Shown: positions 27,865 to 37,357, numbered from the stretch's first letter. The stretch: DNA of 64,000 nucleotides from Sporofaciens musculi (GCF_009830285.1 NZ_WUQX01000001.1:5270501-5334500), one strand, 5' to 3'. The notes: a model not told the origin generated them from the sequence alone. Made by a program: numbers and translations.

Positions 27865-28530
27865 CTAATAAAACCTTCCCACAGTCGGAAGAAGCAAAAG
27901 AATATTCAGCCCCCACATTACAACTGCTACAAGAATCCCGATAATACAGAGAATCTTTCCAAGCTTCGCCTGCCCCGACTTACTTGAGCCAGCGCCCATT
28001 CTTGCCCTTGAAAATCCCAGACATGCCAGCAGGATACCCACAATCGGTATCAGAAATGCAAAGACAATACTCAGAATACCAAATACCAGACCCATGGTAG
28101 CCGCACCGGAATTATCTACAGTATGTACAGGTACAGCATTCTGGTATGGTTGTCCTGGCATACCCTGTACTGGCCCGCCTCCCTGGCTCCCCGCCATACT
28201 CTGGGGCGCAGGCAAAGGCTGCCCAAGTGCAGCAAATAACTGCTCAAGGCTCTCCCTGTACGGCTTTTTTTGCATACATCCCACAAAGCCCTCCAGATTC
28301 CATTCCCCGCCGAAGGTTCCCTTCATCCATGCCTCCAGATGGAATACGCCGTTACTGTAGTACCATTTCAAATACTTATATCCCTCCATCATCGCATCTC
28401 CGGTACGGTATGCAGGTTCCCCCTTCCAGTCCGCCATGACAAAACTGTTCTTTCTGAGGAAATCGCTCATAATAAACTGCACGAAATCATCTGGTTTGTT
28501 CAACACCATCTCTTTCACATATCTAGCCAT
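27865..28530 (-). CDS. DUF4190-like membrane protein with a globular N-terminal domain
   Basis: A 221-residue protein of unknown function. Residues 1-105 look soluble and rich in aromatics (YKYLKWYYSNGVFHLEAWMK). A Pro/Gln/Gly-rich linker spans about 106-135. Two hydrophobic helices follow (about 146-170 and 192-215) with LACLGFSRARMGAGSS between them, a pattern seen in DUF4190-type proteins. ATG 28530 has AAGGAG nine bases upstream; a longer reading to 28572 lacks one. It lies alone between the ABC operon and an AAA-ATPase gene. Confidence 0.75.
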   Translation of the reverse strand: MARYVKEMVLNKPDDFVQFIMSDFLRKNSFVMADWKGEPAYRTGDAMMEGYKYLKWYYSNGVFHLEAWMKGTFGGEWNLEGFVGCMQKKPYRESLEQLFAALGQPLPAPQSMAGSQGGGPVQGMPGQPYQNAVPVHTVDNSGAATMGLVFGILSIVFAFLIPIVGILLACLGFSRARMGAGSSKSGQAKLGKILCIIGILVAVVMWGLNILLLLPTVGRFY

Positions 28531-28643
28531 TTTTTCACTCCTTACTTTCATTTTATACACAAGGGTATACATAATATATTCTCCATGGGCATATATTACG
28601 GTGTGTCCCTGAGTATTTCTTTAAATACTTACTCATCTGCCAC

Positions 28644-30218
28644 TCAACATTTAATAAATTCCTCAATCACACAAGTATGCTCTCGCGTCTTTTTGTCATA
28701 ATTCACTCCCACCATCAAGAGATTACCATGATATTCATTGAGGCTTTGACAGTATTCTTTTTTCCGAATCTGCTCAATCGCCCCCTCAGCGCTCTGATTC
28801 CATTTCAGTTCCACCACCAGCGCAGGTTTATCTAAAAACTGCTTCTTGGGAAGAAACACCAAATCTGCAAATCCCTTCCCCCCTGCCAGTTCCCGATGAA
28901 CTGTATAGAAATTTCTCGCCGCATACAAAGCCAAAGAAATCGTATAACTCAATCCATTTTCGTCATGATATTGAATATGGGAAGTTTCAAAATGCGCTTG
29001 CCGTATCCCCTCCGCCACCTGAGAAGCTCTGCCCTTCCAGATTGCATTTAAAGTATCGGCAGAATTTTTAAGAGCTGATGAAATCTCCCCCCAATCGGAC
29101 ATTGACACGGCATTTACATACTCCCCACGCACTTCATTATTGGGAATAAATACGCATTTATTTTCATAATCATATCCCAGATATCCAAGATGGATTAAAA
29201 GCGTCAGCACATCATCCTTTGTTCGGAAGGTCATCATATCATTCACAAAACTTTCTGTACGAACCAAAATATTTTCTCCTGCAATCATACTCAAGATATC
29301 GTCCTTTAAGCCATCAAAATTCATATCAATATAGACCTTCAGAGCCTCAAACGTCTCCGTCTGATTCCAGTAATTTCCGATTTTTCTAAAGCGCATACAA
29401 CTCACCACGGAACGCGGACTATACACAGACAAATCTTTACCAAATGAATATCCGTCGTACCAGCTTTTGACCTCCCCCATATCCATCCCGTACTTTTCGC
29501 ACAAACCACTGACCTCATCTTCTATAAATCCCACATAGGAAGCCAGCGGGCCTGGGTTAATCATGGAAAATTCATCGAACATATTCAAGGCAGAATGGGT
29601 TCCATACTTTTTAATCGGAAGTATTCCCGTCATATAAGCCAGATAGATATACCCCTTGTCCTTCAATAAGTCCCTCAGAAAATCAAGATATATTTCCTGC
29701 GCATCCTGCTCCATCTTATATTCTCGGAAAATACAATCCCACTCGTCGATAATGACCACAAATGGACATTTTGTCTCTGCGTAAACATCCTGCATAGATT
29801 CAACCAAATCAGTATCATCAAAATAAGCGATATTCGGATATGCCCTTTTCAAATCTCTTATGACAATTTTTTTTATACGCTCAATCAGATTCCAAATATC
29901 GCTGCTCCTGCTTAAAAATTCCTGTATATTTAAAAAAATAGTATTATATTGATTTAAATGCTTTCTAAAATTAGCGCTCTTGGCAATCTTGTATTTTGAA
30001 AATAACTCTCCGGACTCACAGCCACGGCTATAATATGCTGTCAGCATGTTCGCTGCAAGCGACTTTCCAAAACGTCGCGGACGGCTCACACATACATTGT
30101 GCTGCATTGTGTGGAGAACCGAATTCGTGTATTCTATCAATTCCGTCTTATCAATGTACATATCAGAGTTTACTGCTTCCTCAAACTTACTGTTATCTGG
30201 ATTCAAATAGATGCCCAT
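28644..30218 (-). CDS. AAA-ATPase-like protein with PD-(D/E)XK nuclease-type C-terminus
   Basis: A 524-residue protein of the family with an AAA-ATPase-like N-terminal domain and a PD-(D/E)XK C-terminal domain, common in gut Clostridia and Bacteroidetes. The P-loop is RPRRFGKSL (46-54), preceded by YIDKTELI (21-28). The Walker B-like motif is CPFVVIIDEWD. The C-terminal nuclease-type core is GFADLVF (about 450) and VVELKW (about 470), giving the D...ExK pattern. The role of this family is not established; it is multi-copy in many genomes. GGAGG lies six bases before the ATG. A small palindrome (30287-30302) upstream may be an operator. Confidence 0.88.
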   Translation of the reverse strand: MGIYLNPDNSKFEEAVNSDMYIDKTELIEYTNSVLHTMQHNVCVSRPRRFGKSLAANMLTAYYSRGCESGELFSKYKIAKSANFRKHLNQYNTIFLNIQEFLSRSSDIWNLIERIKKIVIRDLKRAYPNIAYFDDTDLVESMQDVYAETKCPFVVIIDEWDCIFREYKMEQDAQEIYLDFLRDLLKDKGYIYLAYMTGILPIKKYGTHSALNMFDEFSMINPGPLASYVGFIEDEVSGLCEKYGMDMGEVKSWYDGYSFGKDLSVYSPRSVVSCMRFRKIGNYWNQTETFEALKVYIDMNFDGLKDDILSMIAGENILVRTESFVNDMMTFRTKDDVLTLLIHLGYLGYDYENKCVFIPNNEVRGEYVNAVSMSDWGEISSALKNSADTLNAIWKGRASQVAEGIRQAHFETSHIQYHDENGLSYTISLALYAARNFYTVHRELAGGKGFADLVFLPKKQFLDKPALVVELKWNQSAEGAIEQIRKKEYCQSLNEYHGNLLMVGVNYDKKTREHTCVIEEFIKC

Positions 30219-30286
30219 CTTCTACCTCCTCACATTTTTCGTCGTACATAATTTTTAGGGTATGCCAGGCAGCATTCATTAGGGTG

Positions 30287-30302
30287 TACACTTAGGTGTA
30301 CT
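30287..30302. promoter_or_regulatory. Palindrome upstream of the AAA-ATPase gene
   Basis: GTACAC-TTAG-GTGTAC, six-base arms, about 70 bases before the gene start. It is a possible operator, with no other support. Confidence 0.35.
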
Positions 30303-30356
30303 TATGTTCTATTCTTTTTTATATTAACACAGTTTTATTCTAAAATACAGCATATA

Positions 30357-30403
30357 AAAAAGGGATATCGGAAAATATTTATCTTCCGACACCCCTTTTT
30401 TTA
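30357..30403. terminator. Terminator after the LPXTG protein gene
   Basis: A-rich and T-rich flanks enclose AAAAAAGGG...CCCCTTTTTTT with inner TCGGAA/TTCCGA pairs. On the minus strand it ends the surface protein gene. Its symmetry allows use in both directions. Confidence 0.85.
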
Positions 30404-30412
30404 ATTATCTTA

Positions 30413-33400
30413 CTACTTCTTTCTATTTCCCTTTTTAGACTTTATCTGTATGCCTACTATGACGGCCACACATGCGACCGCAAGAACAACCCATACAATA
30501 AGTTTGCTGGTATCTCCTGTCTTCGGCAGAAGTGAAGCTGCGGCAGATTTAACAGCATCGGCTGCTGCACCTGTTCCTGTACCTGTTCCATTTGAATTAT
30601 CAGTAGTGGTACCGTCACCTGTGCCTCCATCTCTTGGATTCGCAGTTACAGTAACATCTCCCTGGTTGTCTCCTTGACCATCTCCCTGATTGTCTCCTTG
30701 ACCATCTCCCTGGTTGTCTCCTTGACCATCTCCATTCGGATCATCCGGATCCACAACATTATCTCCACCGCTTACATTGTTGCTGTTTGGTCCGTTTGGA
30801 ACGGCCGTTGTCCAGGCAATCGCAAGAGGTGATGCGCTTGTAACAGTAAACTGCAGTCCGCTTGGAGTCTTAGTAACGGTTATATTCTGCCAGGTTTCTA
30901 TCTTTCCTGTATTTTCTCCAGAGCCAAACATATGCGCTATAGCAAAATCATTAGCTTCAAGGCTGGTGCCTTCCGGATACGGTACAGTAACCGTAAGTCC
31001 GCCTTCTGAGAAATCATCAGCAGTTGCGTCACGCAGAGGCTCGCTGTCTACTTTGACTTTCAATACAAGATCATAGAATCTCATCCTGTCATATGTGAAG
31101 TCGCCATTGCTTCCAATAACAGAAAGCTCTGAGGTCAACTGTGCAACGATTGATTCGCTCGCAACTTTCTTGTCCTTGGTTCCCAGCTTCTCCATCAATT
31201 CATCTGAAATCGGATTATTCTGCGCATCTTCGCCGGTTGTAGCAAATGAAATAAGGCTGGAATATACATTCACCGTACTCTCTAACTTCTCAAGTGAAGA
31301 CGTTGCCATCTCACTGGGGTCCATATCCTTCATTACGCCAATAGCATTAATCGTTGTTGATGTATTAATCCTGAAAGGCTCCTTATACTTCTGCTTTTTG
31401 TTCGTCGGATCCGGATCGCTTCCATCCGTTGTATAATAGATATCGGCGCCTTCTGTCGGACACTCAATCGTAACCAGAGTCGAACCTGTAAATGACTCTC
31501 CGTCTTCAGGTGTAATGATAGGTGTCTCTACATTCAACAGTCTTCTTATAAATGTAGCAGATGCAGTCGGGCTATCTTCCCGTCCATCCTTTATGGCAAA
31601 CGCCTTAATGGTGGTCTCACCCTTATTACTAATCTCAAAAGGTCCCGTATACTCATTGTCCTGGTCTGTAGGATCTGTACCGTCTGTGGTATAGTAGATG
31701 GTTGCTCCCTTTGTCTTACATGTTATCTTTACTTTACCAGTTTCAAGATATTCGTTATCATTTAAAGTAATGTCGTCGGCGCTGCTTTCTTTTGCGTTAG
31801 CTTCCTCGTTACTGTCTTCATTATTAGCATCACCTTTATTGTCGCTCTCATCGCTGCTCTCATTTCTAACCAGCGATATGGTTGGCTCTTTTACAACTAA
31901 TGTCTCTGTAACACCAGTAACCTTAGTCGGCTCACTTGCTTTATGAGTAGCTGTCTCTTTAAATCTTACATAAGCTGTGTACTCAGTAGCTGCTTCGCAG
32001 TCTGTCTTCATATGAGGATTCCGTCCTGATTCAGCAGACAAATAATCATCATCACCTGGAACTTCATCCGACTTACCGATAAAATACTCTAACTCCGGCA
32101 ATTCTGGAAGAACTGTTGCCGTGTATGTCTCTCCATCCTTATTCAAAGCAAATTCCATGGTAATTCCTTCTGGAACTCTGCTTTCTGTAAGTTTTTCAAA
32201 AGTTATTTCCGCCTGGCCAATCTCGCTTTGCTTTATATTTTCATTACCAACGGATTGTGCTTCAACAATCCATGTTTCACCTGGAACAATGTTATCAAAG
32301 ACATTATCAGTCTGCCATTCGGTGAATTCCTCGCTGTCTTTTGCTTTCCATCTATACTGATATTCAGCGCCGTCTGCGGCATTTGCGACTGACATTGTTC
32401 CAACAAATTTGCCAGGATAAGTAGCGCTTACTTCATATGTGCACTTAATATCAGGCGTAGCAGGCGCGTCTGCCTGACTGATAATTACCGGCTTATCCAG
32501 AACGATTGCTTCTCCTGGAAGCGGAGATTGAACTACATAATTCTTACCCTTTTCGCCTCCAAGCTTGAATTCGTCGAACGTAATCGTGCTGTATCCGCTC
32601 TCATTCACATTCTCACTTTCAACGAGCCCCTTTGATTCAAGTGTAATATCACTCGGCTTATCCGTTCCTAAGAGCCCTGTAAATTGTACTTCCTCAATCT
32701 CGACTTCTTTGGAACCATTATATTGACGATCCTTGGGTTTAATCTTTGTAATCGTCAACGGCGCCTCACTGATGGTATAGTTCTTGGTTATTTTACCTGA
32801 GAAATTACCTTTTCCTTCTATAGTAAATACAATCGGCTCAGAGCCGGTAGCATCGGTAAAGTTATCAGTTGAAGCTGTAACCGTATAATTATCTTTATCC
32901 ATCTCGCTGCCATCTTCAAGAAGCACCTGGATTGTAGGCTCCTGCTTTTTCCCGTTATATACAGTAGTCTCAGGAGTGATTGTTACATTCTCTTCTAAAA
33001 GAACTGCGGGTTTGATGCTGAATTTCTTTTCTACAGAACCAAGGAAATTTCCATTTGCTGATGCATCAATCGTAACGGTTGCTGTATTATCTCCTACTTC
33101 TATATTATTGCTATAGCTATTCGATGTAAGCGGCTGATAATCTACACCTTCAACAAGCTCCTTGTTGTTATAAGTTAAAGTCACCTTAGGCTGCTGCGCA
33201 CTTCCGGTGAACAGCACATCATCAATGTCTTTAACCATGCTGCTTTCAAGCTGTCTTTTCTCAACAGTAATATTAAAAGAAAAATCACTATAATTTGCAT
33301 TGGGATTCGTGTTCTTATATATTACATTATAGGTTCCTGCATTCTGAATCTTATCCACCAACAAACCATTTTTGTAATAATGGGGCACCCATCCTGTTTC

Positions 33401-34687
33401 ATCGACAGTATAAGTCGTTCCATTATCATGTCTTGGCGATATGATTTTATAAGCTTCTTCATTAGAATTCTTATCAGTATGACCTAAATCTTTTCCTGTA
33501 TAAACCAAATTAGGATTGGTTATTGCAATATCCTTTTTATCTAATGTAACCTTCTTTTCTATGTCGGGTGATAATATAACCTTACCTGCAACAATAAGAT
33601 TATCTGCATTTATAATACTAGTACTGGTATCTCCCATAATAGAACCCGTACCGCTTATAGTCACCTTCGTATTAGACGGTATCGTTAAGGAACATCCTGA
33701 ACGAATAGTTATACTGATATCTTTCAAATCTTTGTCCAAAACTGCATTACCATATACATTTCCAGATACAGTTTTATACACTCCTGACCCCGTAGTTTCT
33801 TCTACCATCAACCATACAACACCATTAAAGTCGTCTATATTTGTTGTATCAGATATCGGACTATTGGAATAGAGATTTGCGCTTCCTCCGTCAGAAGATA
33901 ATTTCTGACAGTCAATACCATTACGCTGTGGGTCATCATTCGACATACCGCCAATGGCAGTTATCTCACCGCCCTTAAGAACAATGTCACCACCTCCGAC
34001 ACCGCCGCCACCAGTACCAATACCAGTACCGCCGGCTACCTTTGATGTTACATTAGTAGTAGGGTTTGTTACTGTATACCCATCACCACCCTTAGCCTTC
34101 ACATTACCGCTTTCGATGATAATCTTACCACAACCACCACCTTGACCGCCGCCAATACCAGCAGCCGCGTCACCGCCATTAGCAGTAATGGTACTAGTCT
34201 TTCCTGTTGCAATCGTAATCTGACCTGATGCTCCATCTATTCCCTGACTACCGATACCAGCGCCATTAACACCGCCGTCAGCCCTTAAATTACCATCACC
34301 TTTAATTGTTAAATAAGACCCTGATGGAATATGCAAGCCAGCATATCCCTCAAAACTTTTTAACGTATTGTCCCCTATCAGAATCAATTCAACTGTAGCG
34401 TCTCCGGTAATATCAAAAGCAGAAAATTGATCTGCCTCATCAGTAGCACTTGATGTATCAATAGCGACATTATCGAGAGTAATCGTATGACGACCGCCGG
34501 ATACCTGAATACGTTTTGTATGGTTACCATTAGCTTGACTGATAACATGACCATTGCATCCGCCAATACACTCTGTAGCTGAAATGGAAGTACAATCACC
34601 TGCATTCACAACTAATGGTATAAAAAATGATGCCGACATCGTCGCCAAAAATGCGGCCAATGATTTTAACTTTTTCCTTCCCATCAT
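30413..34687 (-). CDS. Large LPXTG cell-wall-anchored surface protein
   Basis: A 1424-residue secreted protein. It begins with a signal peptide (KKLKSLAAFLATMSASFF, cleavage near residue 29). A Gly/Thr/Ile-rich region (about 35-400) looks like a beta-helix. Several Ig-like/MBG-type beta domains follow (about 400-830). Two chitobiase/HEX C-terminal-like repeats contain IYYTTDGTDPTD and IYYTTDGSDPDP (about 1020-1150). A GDGQGDNQ repeat linker leads to the sortase motif LPKTG (about 1387), a membrane helix and the basic tail KSKKGNRKK. It is probably an adhesin or carbohydrate-binding protein. The sortase is not in the window. AAAGGAT precedes the ATG. Confidence 0.92.
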   Translation of the reverse strand: MMGRKKLKSLAAFLATMSASFFIPLVVNAGDCTSISATECIGGCNGHVISQANGNHTKRIQVSGGRHTITLDNVAIDTSSATDEADQFSAFDITGDATVELILIGDNTLKSFEGYAGLHIPSGSYLTIKGDGNLRADGGVNGAGIGSQGIDGASGQITIATGKTSTITANGGDAAAGIGGGQGGGCGKIIIESGNVKAKGGDGYTVTNPTTNVTSKVAGGTGIGTGGGGVGGGDIVLKGGEITAIGGMSNDDPQRNGIDCQKLSSDGGSANLYSNSPISDTTNIDDFNGVVWLMVEETTGSGVYKTVSGNVYGNAVLDKDLKDISITIRSGCSLTIPSNTKVTISGTGSIMGDTSTSIINADNLIVAGKVILSPDIEKKVTLDKKDIAITNPNLVYTGKDLGHTDKNSNEEAYKIISPRHDNGTTYTVDETGWVPHYYKNGLLVDKIQNAGTYNVIYKNTNPNANYSDFSFNITVEKRQLESSMVKDIDDVLFTGSAQQPKVTLTYNNKELVEGVDYQPLTSNSYSNNIEVGDNTATVTIDASANGNFLGSVEKKFSIKPAVLLEENVTITPETTVYNGKKQEPTIQVLLEDGSEMDKDNYTVTASTDNFTDATGSEPIVFTIEGKGNFSGKITKNYTISEAPLTITKIKPKDRQYNGSKEVEIEEVQFTGLLGTDKPSDITLESKGLVESENVNESGYSTITFDEFKLGGEKGKNYVVQSPLPGEAIVLDKPVIISQADAPATPDIKCTYEVSATYPGKFVGTMSVANAADGAEYQYRWKAKDSEEFTEWQTDNVFDNIVPGETWIVEAQSVGNENIKQSEIGQAEITFEKLTESRVPEGITMEFALNKDGETYTATVLPELPELEYFIGKSDEVPGDDDYLSAESGRNPHMKTDCEAATEYTAYVRFKETATHKASEPTKVTGVTETLVVKEPTISLVRNESSDESDNKGDANNEDSNEEANAKESSADDITLNDNEYLETGKVKITCKTKGATIYYTTDGTDPTDQDNEYTGPFEISNKGETTIKAFAIKDGREDSPTASATFIRRLLNVETPIITPEDGESFTGSTLVTIECPTEGADIYYTTDGSDPDPTNKKQKYKEPFRINTSTTINAIGVMKDMDPSEMATSSLEKLESTVNVYSSLISFATTGEDAQNNPISDELMEKLGTKDKKVASESIVAQLTSELSVIGSNGDFTYDRMRFYDLVLKVKVDSEPLRDATADDFSEGGLTVTVPYPEGTSLEANDFAIAHMFGSGENTGKIETWQNITVTKTPSGLQFTVTSASPLAIAWTTAVPNGPNSNNVSGGDNVVDPDDPNGDGQGDNQGDGQGDNQGDGQGDNQGDVTVTANPRDGGTGDGTTTDNSNGTGTGTGAAADAVKSAAASLLPKTGDTSKLIVWVVLAVACVAVIVGIQIKSKKGNRKK
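30656..30735 (-). repeat. 24-base coding tandem repeat in the LPXTG protein linker
   Basis: About three copies of a 24-base unit encode GDGQGDNQ just before the sortase region. Copy number is likely to vary between strains. Confidence 0.75.
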
Positions 34688-34731
34688 AAAATATCCTTTC
34701 TAAAAATTTATCAAATCGTTAAATCTATCGG

Positions 34732-34746
34732 CAAAATGGAATTTTG
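34732..34746. promoter_or_regulatory. Palindrome upstream of the LPXTG protein gene
   Basis: CAAAAT-TCC-ATTTTG on the minus strand, directly followed by GCCGATAG. The palindrome may be an operator. The GCCGATA resembles the -10 of flagellar sigma-28, but no proper -35 is present. Confidence 0.3.
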
Positions 34747-34806
34747 TAAAATACAGCTTTACCCTTACTATATTTATTCCGTATCCTCCCCCACTCAAAT
34801 GGTCGG

Positions 34807-35091
34807 TTGGATATGCAATTTGTACTGGAACGGTTTGTCAGACATTTTGACGACCTCTATGGAGACCAGGGCCAAAAGTTCTACGAAGATGATGGGCGCC
34901 GCTATTTTATGCTATTCTTAAAACCTGTTATCAACAACGGACAGGGAAATTGTTATGTAGAAGCAGAGACAAGAAACAGAGAACGAACGGATCTGATTGT
35001 AGACTACCACGGAGAAAGATTTATTGTGGAAATCAAGCTCTGGCATGGCTCAGCAAGACATACCCAGTTGCATTTGAAGATAAATTACTGA
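34807..35091 (+). pseudogene. Remnant of an AAA-ATPase/PD-(D/E)XK family protein
   Basis: An open frame of 94 codons resembles only the C-terminal part of a PD-(D/E)XK-type ATPase. VLERFVRHFDDLYGDQGQKF, then FLKPVINN and YVEAETRNRERTDLIVDYHG, lead to the nuclease core FIVEIKLWHG. The expected continuation after WHG is missing; the frame ends 11 residues later in unrelated sequence. No P-loop domain is found upstream. It is truncated at both ends and most likely not functional. It is a different subfamily from the intact ATPase at 28644-30218. Confidence 0.7.
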
Positions 35092-35126
35092 TAGAGGCAG
35101 TCGTATAAAATACATCCAATACAACC

Positions 35127-35192
35127 AAGAAAAGGGTATGTAGCATAAACACAGGTAATCCTTACCGTTTATACTGCACACCCTTTTCTCTT
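35127..35192. terminator. Long imperfect hairpin, probable bidirectional terminator
   Basis: Outer arms AAGAAAAGGGT and ACCCTTTTCTCTT, with inner ATAAAC/GTTTAT and GGTAA/TTACC pairs, form a stem of about 28 pairs. It lies between the remnant gene and the kinase gene stop. Confidence 0.7.
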
Positions 35193-35214
35193 ATAATATC
35201 TTACACGCTATCCC

Positions 35215-36330
35215 CTATCGTGCATACTTTCTAACAATACTCTCCATGGTATCCCATTTCTTTTCCATATCCGCCACCAGCTTAAATTGTGTCCGGCAGC
35301 GGTCACGGTTATGATCCTCCCTGTGAATCTTAAAATACCGGTCTCCCTGAAGATAATCAGTCAGGAAACGCATCCCGCACTCAAAGGTCATGACCTTGGC
35401 CCCCATAGGAAGCAGCTCAATCTCTTTGCCGGTCAGCCTGCCCGCACATCCTTCAATAAATCCCTTGGTATACAGTTCATACAAGTCCATATCACAGGAC
35501 ACTTTGGAAAGGTCCCTCTCATCCTCTGCCGCCGTACTTGCGCCAAAACGGATGGAATCCCCAAAGTCGTTCATCGCAAGCCCTGGCATAACCGTATCCA
35601 AATCAATCACACAGATTCCTTTTCCAGTCTTGTTGTCAATCATAATATTATTGAGCTTCGTATCATTGTGGGTTACCCGAAGGGGCAGTTCACCCTTGTC
35701 CTGAAGCTCTGAAAAATAATTGGCAACCTCCTCTCTGTCCAGAACGAACTGAATCTCATCCTTCACAGAAGCGGCTCTCCCCAATACATCTTCTTCCACC
35801 GCCTTTTTAAATACTGCAAATCTGGCTCTTGTATCGTGGAACCCAACAATCGTCTCGTTCAGCGTATCAGCCGGATAATCCGCCAGCATACACTGGAAAT
35901 TCCCAAATGCAACCGCACTCTGGTAGAAATGCTCTGGCTTCTCTACCACGTCGTAGCTGGTAGCATCTGTAATGAACTTATAGGAACGCCAGTATTCTCC
36001 ATAGGAATCCTTGTAATACGGCTTGCCGTCATAGGCAGGAATCACATTCAGCGTTTCCCTCTCCGGATCGCCGCCGTTTTTAATAATCTGCTCGCGCAGA
36101 TATGCCGTTACCCCCATAACGTTTTCCATCAGCTCAACCGGCTTCTCGAATACATCCTTATTCATCTTCTGCAGGATGACTTTGATATTTCCCATCCCTG
36201 AAATCTGAAATGTCAGAAGATATGTGTCGTTAATATGACCGTTTCCATATGCACAGCCTCTCATAAGCCTTCCGTTAAACTGAAAATTCCCTATTGCTTC
36301 TGCAATCTGAATTGGTGATGCTTCTCCCAT
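35215..36330 (-). CDS. APH-fold sugar kinase (N-acetylhexosamine 1-kinase-like)
   Basis: A 371-residue protein of the aminoglycoside-phosphotransferase fold. Its catalytic loop is RVTHNDTKLNNIMID (Brenner-type HxDxxxxN, about 222-236) and its metal Asp lies in CVIDLDTVMPG. GNGHINDTYLL near the N-terminus resembles NahK-type sugar kinases more than antibiotic kinases. The likely reaction is anomeric phosphorylation of a hexosamine or hexose. ATG 36330 is chosen because GGAGG lies seven bases upstream and the start overlaps the upstream stop as TAATG. Tight coupling with a sugar nucleotidyltransferase suggests the two steps from free sugar to NDP-sugar. Confidence 0.8.
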   Translation of the reverse strand: MGEASPIQIAEAIGNFQFNGRLMRGCAYGNGHINDTYLLTFQISGMGNIKVILQKMNKDVFEKPVELMENVMGVTAYLREQIIKNGGDPERETLNVIPAYDGKPYYKDSYGEYWRSYKFITDATSYDVVEKPEHFYQSAVAFGNFQCMLADYPADTLNETIVGFHDTRARFAVFKKAVEEDVLGRAASVKDEIQFVLDREEVANYFSELQDKGELPLRVTHNDTKLNNIMIDNKTGKGICVIDLDTVMPGLAMNDFGDSIRFGASTAAEDERDLSKVSCDMDLYELYTKGFIEGCAGRLTGKEIELLPMGAKVMTFECGMRFLTDYLQGDRYFKIHREDHNRDRCRTQFKLVADMEKKWDTMESIVRKYAR

Positions 36331-37256
36331 TATACTTCCTCCCATAAATGCTCCGGATAGAGCCCTTCTTCTTTCATCTTCTGGATTGCCGCCACAACCA
36401 CCGGCTTATCCTCTTTATACGTTACTCCATACCATTTGTCTTTTGACTTAAGTACTGACACCGTCGCGCGTCCCTCCCCCAGAAGGTCGCTCACAACCGC
36501 CGGCAGGAAATATTCGCACTTCATCGGATTGCTCTTAATTCCTTCATCCAGAAATGCCGGAAAACGGTCGCGGATTTCTCTCAAAATGCTGTGTGTAAAT
36601 CCCCACATATTCATGGAAACTGTGGAGTCACTGGCTACAGGCGTCCATGTTGCACCGTCGTCCTCTGTAAATGCGATTCCGCCGTCACGCTTCTCAATCT
36701 TGGTTCTCTCTGTGATACCAACCAGTTCCCCGTCTTTGTTCATCTCACAGATGCCCCTTGCCACATGACCGTTATCCGTAACAGTGTTGGAAAGGAGATA
36801 GCCTACCATGGTGTAACGGTATTTATCATCATCCTGATGTGCCGCCAGGTAATCATAGATTAGTTGAAACGCCTCTCTTCCATAATAATCGTCTGCATTG
36901 ATAACTGCAAACGGCCCGTCAACCTGGTCGATACAGCTAAGCACCGCATGAGCCGTTCCCCATGGCTTCACACGTCCCGCTGGAACTGCATATCCTTTTG
37001 GAATATTTTCAATCTCCTGGAATGCATAGGAAACCTTCATATATTTTTCAACACGGTCACCAATAGCCTCTCTGAAATCAGCTTCATTTTCCCGCTTAAT
37101 AATGAAAATTACTTCCTCAAAACCTGCTTTCCTGGCATCAAATAGGGAAAAATCCATGATAATGTGGCCTTCGTTGTCCACTGGATCAATCTGCTTCAAA
37201 CCTCCGTAACGGCTGCCCATTCCTGCCGCCATAATCACTAATACCGGTTTATCCAT
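36330..37256 (-). CDS. Sugar-1-phosphate nucleotidyltransferase
   Basis: A 308-residue Rossmann-type nucleotidyltransferase. The signature MAAGMGSRYGGLKQID (9-24) is a GxGxRxxxxxK-type pyrophosphorylase loop. GPFAVINADDYYG carries the metal-binding Asp. It has no hexapeptide-repeat tail, unlike GlmU or GlgC. The substrate sugar is unknown; UTP or dTTP plus a hexose- or hexosamine-1-phosphate is likely. GGAGG precedes the ATG. It is the first gene of a two-gene operon and divergent from an AraC-type regulator, with an inverted repeat between them. Confidence 0.85.
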   Translation of the reverse strand: MDKPVLVIMAAGMGSRYGGLKQIDPVDNEGHIIMDFSLFDARKAGFEEVIFIIKRENEADFREAIGDRVEKYMKVSYAFQEIENIPKGYAVPAGRVKPWGTAHAVLSCIDQVDGPFAVINADDYYGREAFQLIYDYLAAHQDDDKYRYTMVGYLLSNTVTDNGHVARGICEMNKDGELVGITERTKIEKRDGGIAFTEDDGATWTPVASDSTVSMNMWGFTHSILREIRDRFPAFLDEGIKSNPMKCEYFLPAVVSDLLGEGRATVSVLKSKDKWYGVTYKEDKPVVVAAIQKMKEEGLYPEHLWEEV

Positions 37257-37312
37257 TTTTTTACCTCCATACTTCTGATATCCGTATATTGTTGCTTCAT
37301 TTATATTTATTG

Positions 37313-37344
37313 TAGTACAAAGAGTCAGGAAAATCTTTGTACTA
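37313..37344. promoter_or_regulatory. Inverted repeat, candidate operator
   Basis: Perfect ten-base arms TAGTACAAAG and CTTTGTACTA are separated by 12 bases. They lie between the divergent nucleotidyltransferase and araC-type genes, 14 bases upstream of the araC -35. Confidence 0.6.
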
Positions 37345-37357
37345 TACGATTCTTGAT

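Noticed and set aside
30656..30735. Short tandem repeats considered as a CRISPR array
   Set aside because: They are in frame inside the LPXTG protein, without unique spacers; the 63829-63918 repeats are likewise coding. No CRISPR array or cas gene is present.
34690..34800. c-di-GMP riboswitch upstream of the LPXTG gene
   Set aside because: The conserved core sequences of class I and II c-di-GMP riboswitches were not found.
35215..36330. APH-fold protein as an aminoglycoside resistance gene
   Set aside because: The N-terminal pattern and coupling to a sugar nucleotidyltransferase fit a sugar kinase better.
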